Shown: positions 61,149 to 64,000 of the stretch, piece by piece | How positions within the stretch are numbered: the stretch's first letter is position 1 | Layout: each line of letters starts with the position of its first letter | Source of the DNA: Mariniblastus sp. | GTDB taxonomy: Bacteria; Planctomycetota; Planctomycetia; Pirellulales; Pirellulaceae | Direction of reading: 5' to 3' | Assembly (NCBI GenBank): GCA_014237975.1 | Contig: JABACA010000002.1 | Coordinates: forward strand, 1 to 64,000 | DNA length: 64,000 nt | Notes under the pieces: generated by a model | Databases searched by the model: none | Told to the model about the DNA's origin: nothing | Seen by the model: only the letters and a program-made list of their open reading frames with translations | Translations under genes and position numbers: made by a program

Positions 61149-64000
61149 ATGAAAATCGAATGTCCGAAATGCAGCAAGAAATACGAAATTCCAGATCGTC
61201 ATCTGGGGCGGAAGTTTCGTTGTTTGAAATGTAAGAAGAAAATTCGAACATCGGCACCCGTTACAACTGTCTCAACCATCGCACAGGTTGCCCCGCTTCC
61301 AGCGTCGTCCGATACCAATTTGAGTTGGCGCGAACCCGGCTACCAACCGTCCCAATTCAAAAAAGAAACGGGGCCAGCGGATGCGGGGGTTTTCAAGGGC
61401 CTCAAAATCCTGTCGATCGTACTGTTCATCGGTGGGGTTTTCGCAATTCTGTTGATGGTTGCAGAATCCCGGTATGGTTTTTTAAGAAACACGCAACTCA
61501 GTCGGGAGGGGATTCTTGTCGATTCGGAAGAGGGTGGATCCGTCACGGGATCGGATCCGAAATCTTCGACCGCCAACAATTCTAACTCGGGGCCGGCTTT
61601 GCAACCGCCTGGCGATTTACCAGCCAATCGTGACGGATCGACCGATGCGACAGCCGGTACTGGAGACGTCAATCTCAAACGCGGCGATCCTGATGTGTTA
61701 CCCCAGATGTTGCCGGCAGAGGAACCGTATGGGCAAAAACCTGGGCTGGGTGAAATTGAGGACTTTGATCCAACCTGGTTTACCAACAATCCGAATTTTT
61801 CTTTGCGTTCATTGACGAAACCAGATGTCAACGGCAGTCGGATGGAGAAAGTGGCGCGGTCTTATGGTAGCCCGACTTTCATCCAGCAGTATCTTCGATT
61901 GCAGAACAGTCCGGATTTTTCAGTGCGTTTTTATAGTTCGATGGCATTGGCTAATTTCGGAGTGAATATTGATGAATCCTTATTGGTCATGCTCGAAGCG
62001 ATTGCGACAGACCGTACGCGGGTTGGCACGACCAAGCTGCGGTTGGATTTGGCAAATCGTTTACTGGCGGTTCACCATGAACGGGTACCGAAAGCCTTGC
62101 AAGTCATGGCTCGGAGACACTCGGCCGAAATTAAGGGCTTTGCTATTGAGTACCTCGCCAACCTGGGGGTCGATGCCCAGCCGGTGGTGCGAGAGATCGC
62201 CGCCTCACTTCATGATCAAAGGCCGTACGTGCCGCAAAATCCGGATCTTTCGGTGAAATCGATAGGGGACATATCGCTCTACTGCTTGAAGCGGCTGCAA
62301 GCCAATGCGGTTGACGCGGTCCCTGAATTATTGCCGCAAATTGAAACGATGGGAGAGTCCGATCTGAGGACCGAACTGAATGAACTGGTGATTGATATCC
62401 TGGCCCGGTCCAATGATCGGGCCTACCGTACAGAGATGAGTGATTGGGCAAGGGGGATAGGTATGGCGTATGTCCCGTCCTCGATGCGGTACCTGGTTCA
62501 TTATAGGATGCCTGGCCTGCTTGCATCTGGTTATTACGGGCAGATTGAAAAAGCTCCCGCCTTCATGGATGCCATTGGATTGCTGGAAGATCAATGTGGA
62601 TTGCGACTGAAAGATCTCGATTTTGTTACGGTGGCCTACGCGAACGAAGCGGAAACCATGTGGCAGAAACGACCTTTTGTAATGATCGTGCGTACGCTTG
62701 AGCCAATTGATTTGAGTCAGTTTGATTCTTATCGTGGTGCGGAATTCGACGGTGCTCGTTTCCTTGAAGTTTCTCCGGAGATTGGGCTGTACCGCGCCCG
62801 AGAGAATACACTGATTCTGGCGACACTCGATGATCTCAAGTCGATCGTGGCCAAGCAAAAAGACCAATTACCAAGTTTGGTGTTGCCTGCTGAGCCCGAC
62901 AAAGCGATGTATTTTGAAGCGACGCAACATTTTGCCGTCTCCTGTGATTTCGCCAATGGAGATTGCCAGATGGTAAGCGAGTTCGAGTATTTCCAGCCAT
63001 CGGTGGCCGATGCGAAGTTGGCGTTGTTGGAAGCGGGGAAGTTTGAATTGCCTCTTGAGTTTCCAGAACCGGCGAAATTCGTTTTTGAAACAACCGACCC
63101 AAGTAGTTCGATCGAACAGGAATCCCGTTTAAGGGTGGTGAATCGAATCCCGGTAGACAAAGTGCCTCTTACGTTGGTTAAGCTGGATTGGCTGCGCCCT
63201 GCTGATCCGACATCTTTCGAAGCTTGGCAAGACTTGGTTGCAGCGTCGGCGACCCAGCGAGGTATTTTTTCGGATGCATCCAATCGTGTACAGCCGGAGT
63301 TGGGAGTCGTAAACGATCTGATGAGGCGCAAAGTTTGCGAGTTGATTCCTCAGTTCTTCAACTTTATGGAAGTTGGCCCTGCCAAGAACTTGAAATATAG
63401 CGGTGAGGAAAAAGCGAATCTCTATCGGTTGTTGAAATTAGTTGCCGGCTGGGTAGAGGGCCCGATCCTGGTCCAGGTCAAGGACTACATGAACGCGGTC
63501 CACTTTGACCAGTCGCGGCAGATTCAAGTTTATGCCAATATCCCCACCAGTGAATCTTTGGGGCTGATTGCGGAAAATATGCAACAGGTTGACAGTGTTG
63601 ATTTGCCTGAGGAGAGTTGGGCGCAAGTGGCCGGGATGTTGAAACACCTGTTTGCGGTAGGCGATGAAGAGGTGCTGGAGGATTGCCTGTTGGTTTGCCA
63701 GAAATCGCCACAACTTGTGATCGAATTCAATCTGCCTATCAAGTCGATCGCAGAGGATTCCTCGGCTTCCCCGGATCTGAGAAAACTGGCGTCCAATGTG
63801 CTGAGCGTTATTCGGAGAATCCGAGTTGTCGAACAGGATTATTCCAGATTGGAAGAATACGCGCGGGATTCAGGGATCGCCAATTACGCCTTGGAAGGCC
63901 ATCGAAAATTAAGGGGGGATCCACCCAAGATTTCGAAACTGGTGCCCTTCCGCGAAGAGGCGCGTCTGTTCGATATCCAGCTGCCCGAGTTGCACCCGGA
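61149..64000 (+). CDS. Zinc-ribbon membrane protein at the end of the MoxR cluster, runs off the window
   Basis: Open for 950 codons from ATG 61149 to the window edge with no stop. Residues 1-34 are an MJ0042-type zinc ribbon: C5-P-K-C8 ... C25-L-K-C28 (MKIECPKCSKKYEIP, RKFRCLKCKKKI). A single span at about 87-105 (ILSIVLFIGGVFAILLMVA) places the ribbon in the cytoplasm and the long remainder outside. After a Ser/Asp/Gly-rich linker, the C-terminal part has a helical region with repeat-like units (LANLGVDAQPVVREIAASLHDQ; LPQIETMGESDLRTEL). Nothing enzymatic is visible in it. Distance to the vWA stop is 111 bases, same strand. Confidence 0.88.
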   Translation, partial: MKIECPKCSKKYEIPDRHLGRKFRCLKCKKKIRTSAPVTTVSTIAQVAPLPASSDTNLSWREPGYQPSQFKKETGPADAGVFKGLKILSIVLFIGGVFAILLMVAESRYGFLRNTQLSREGILVDSEEGGSVTGSDPKSSTANNSNSGPALQPPGDLPANRDGSTDATAGTGDVNLKRGDPDVLPQMLPAEEPYGQKPGLGEIEDFDPTWFTNNPNFSLRSLTKPDVNGSRMEKVARSYGSPTFIQQYLRLQNSPDFSVRFYSSMALANFGVNIDESLLVMLEAIATDRTRVGTTKLRLDLANRLLAVHHERVPKALQVMARRHSAEIKGFAIEYLANLGVDAQPVVREIAASLHDQRPYVPQNPDLSVKSIGDISLYCLKRLQANAVDAVPELLPQIETMGESDLRTELNELVIDILARSNDRAYRTEMSDWARGIGMAYVPSSMRYLVHYRMPGLLASGYYGQIEKAPAFMDAIGLLEDQCGLRLKDLDFVTVAYANEAETMWQKRPFVMIVRTLEPIDLSQFDSYRGAEFDGARFLEVSPEIGLYRARENTLILATLDDLKSIVAKQKDQLPSLVLPAEPDKAMYFEATQHFAVSCDFANGDCQMVSEFEYFQPSVADAKLALLEAGKFELPLEFPEPAKFVFETTDPSSSIEQESRLRVVNRIPVDKVPLTLVKLDWLRPADPTSFEAWQDLVAASATQRGIFSDASNRVQPELGVVNDLMRRKVCELIPQFFNFMEVGPAKNLKYSGEEKANLYRLLKLVAGWVEGPILVQVKDYMNAVHFDQSRQIQVYANIPTSESLGLIAENMQQVDSVDLPEESWAQVAGMLKHLFAVGDEEVLEDCLLVCQKSPQLVIEFNLPIKSIAEDSSASPDLRKLASNVLSVIRRIRVVEQDYSRLEEYARDSGIANYALEGHRKLRGDPPKISKLVPFREEARLFDIQLPELHP

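Noticed and set aside
1..64000. tRNA, rRNA, CRISPR array, insertion sequence, phage or toxin-antitoxin genes
   Set aside because: I looked in the intergenic regions for cloverleaf landmarks, regular repeats, transposase motifs and small paired genes and found none; a covariance-model scan would be needed to exclude divergent RNAs.

Overview
The window is an ordinary-density chromosomal stretch of a planctomycete, most likely a marine Pirellulaceae-type bacterium. The supporting evidence is an accumulation of family-typical genes: two sulfatases, a CotH-like protein, a very large secreted dehydrogenase-like protein ending in a cytochrome c domain, an SHD1 plus PQQ-propeller protein, a Tat-exported Gfo/Idh/MocA oxidoreductase, Cys-rich barrel-like secreted proteins, and an MoxR/DUF58/vWA cluster. 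The species cannot be named from sequence alone. I recognised no tRNA, rRNA, CRISPR array, insertion sequence, phage gene or clear sign of recent transfer.

Layout. 1-9.1 kb: 3' end of lepA, a secreted helical protein, a HEAT-repeat protein, cysteine-free ribosomal L31, a YqgE/AlgH protein, two hypotheticals, an O6-methylguanine methyltransferase and a secreted PQQ-propeller protein, followed by two hairpins. 9.5-12.9 kb: a MurE-like ligase with altered catalytic motifs, then a two-gene unit of HTH-EIIA protein and receiver-like protein. 12.9-24 kb: housekeeping genes hisE-hisG, miaA, aspS, a sulfatase, a GlmM-type mutase divergent from a PGM/PMM, and a UvrC lacking its C-terminal helix-hairpin-helix region. 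24-26.4 kb: a canonical trypsin-PDZ protease followed by a relative that has lost catalytic residues and has its PDZ inside the protease fold. 26.8-31.7 kb: a 1654-residue secreted redox protein (SGNH-like, propeller, HEAT, PA14, type-1 copper, heme c). 32-40.3 kb: thioredoxin-TPR protein, Gfo/Idh/MocA oxidoreductase, lipoprotein MsrA, PurSL-type synthetase and PurQ. 40.3-50.3 kb: small membrane proteins, CotH-like protein, sulfatase, two barrel-like secreted proteins around a disordered Arg-rich protein. 50.5-53.4 kb: large secreted zinc protease. 53.8-64 kb: a five-gene cluster of membrane vWA protein, MoxR ATPase, DUF58 protein, second membrane vWA protein and a zinc-ribbon membrane protein that runs off the window.

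How genes work together. Cytoplasmic functions (translation, purine and histidine synthesis, repair, sugar-phosphate interconversion, peptidoglycan precursors) are interspersed with a large exported set: proteases, sulfatases, redox proteins and barrels. Operons are short. Strand switches are common, with tight convergent ends (12850/12866, 17193/17202, 24042/24072) and several well-formed terminators. The best candidates for unexplored biology are the protease/pseudoprotease pair, the divergent Mur ligase, the EIIA/receiver-like pair and the MoxR-vWA-zinc-ribbon cluster.
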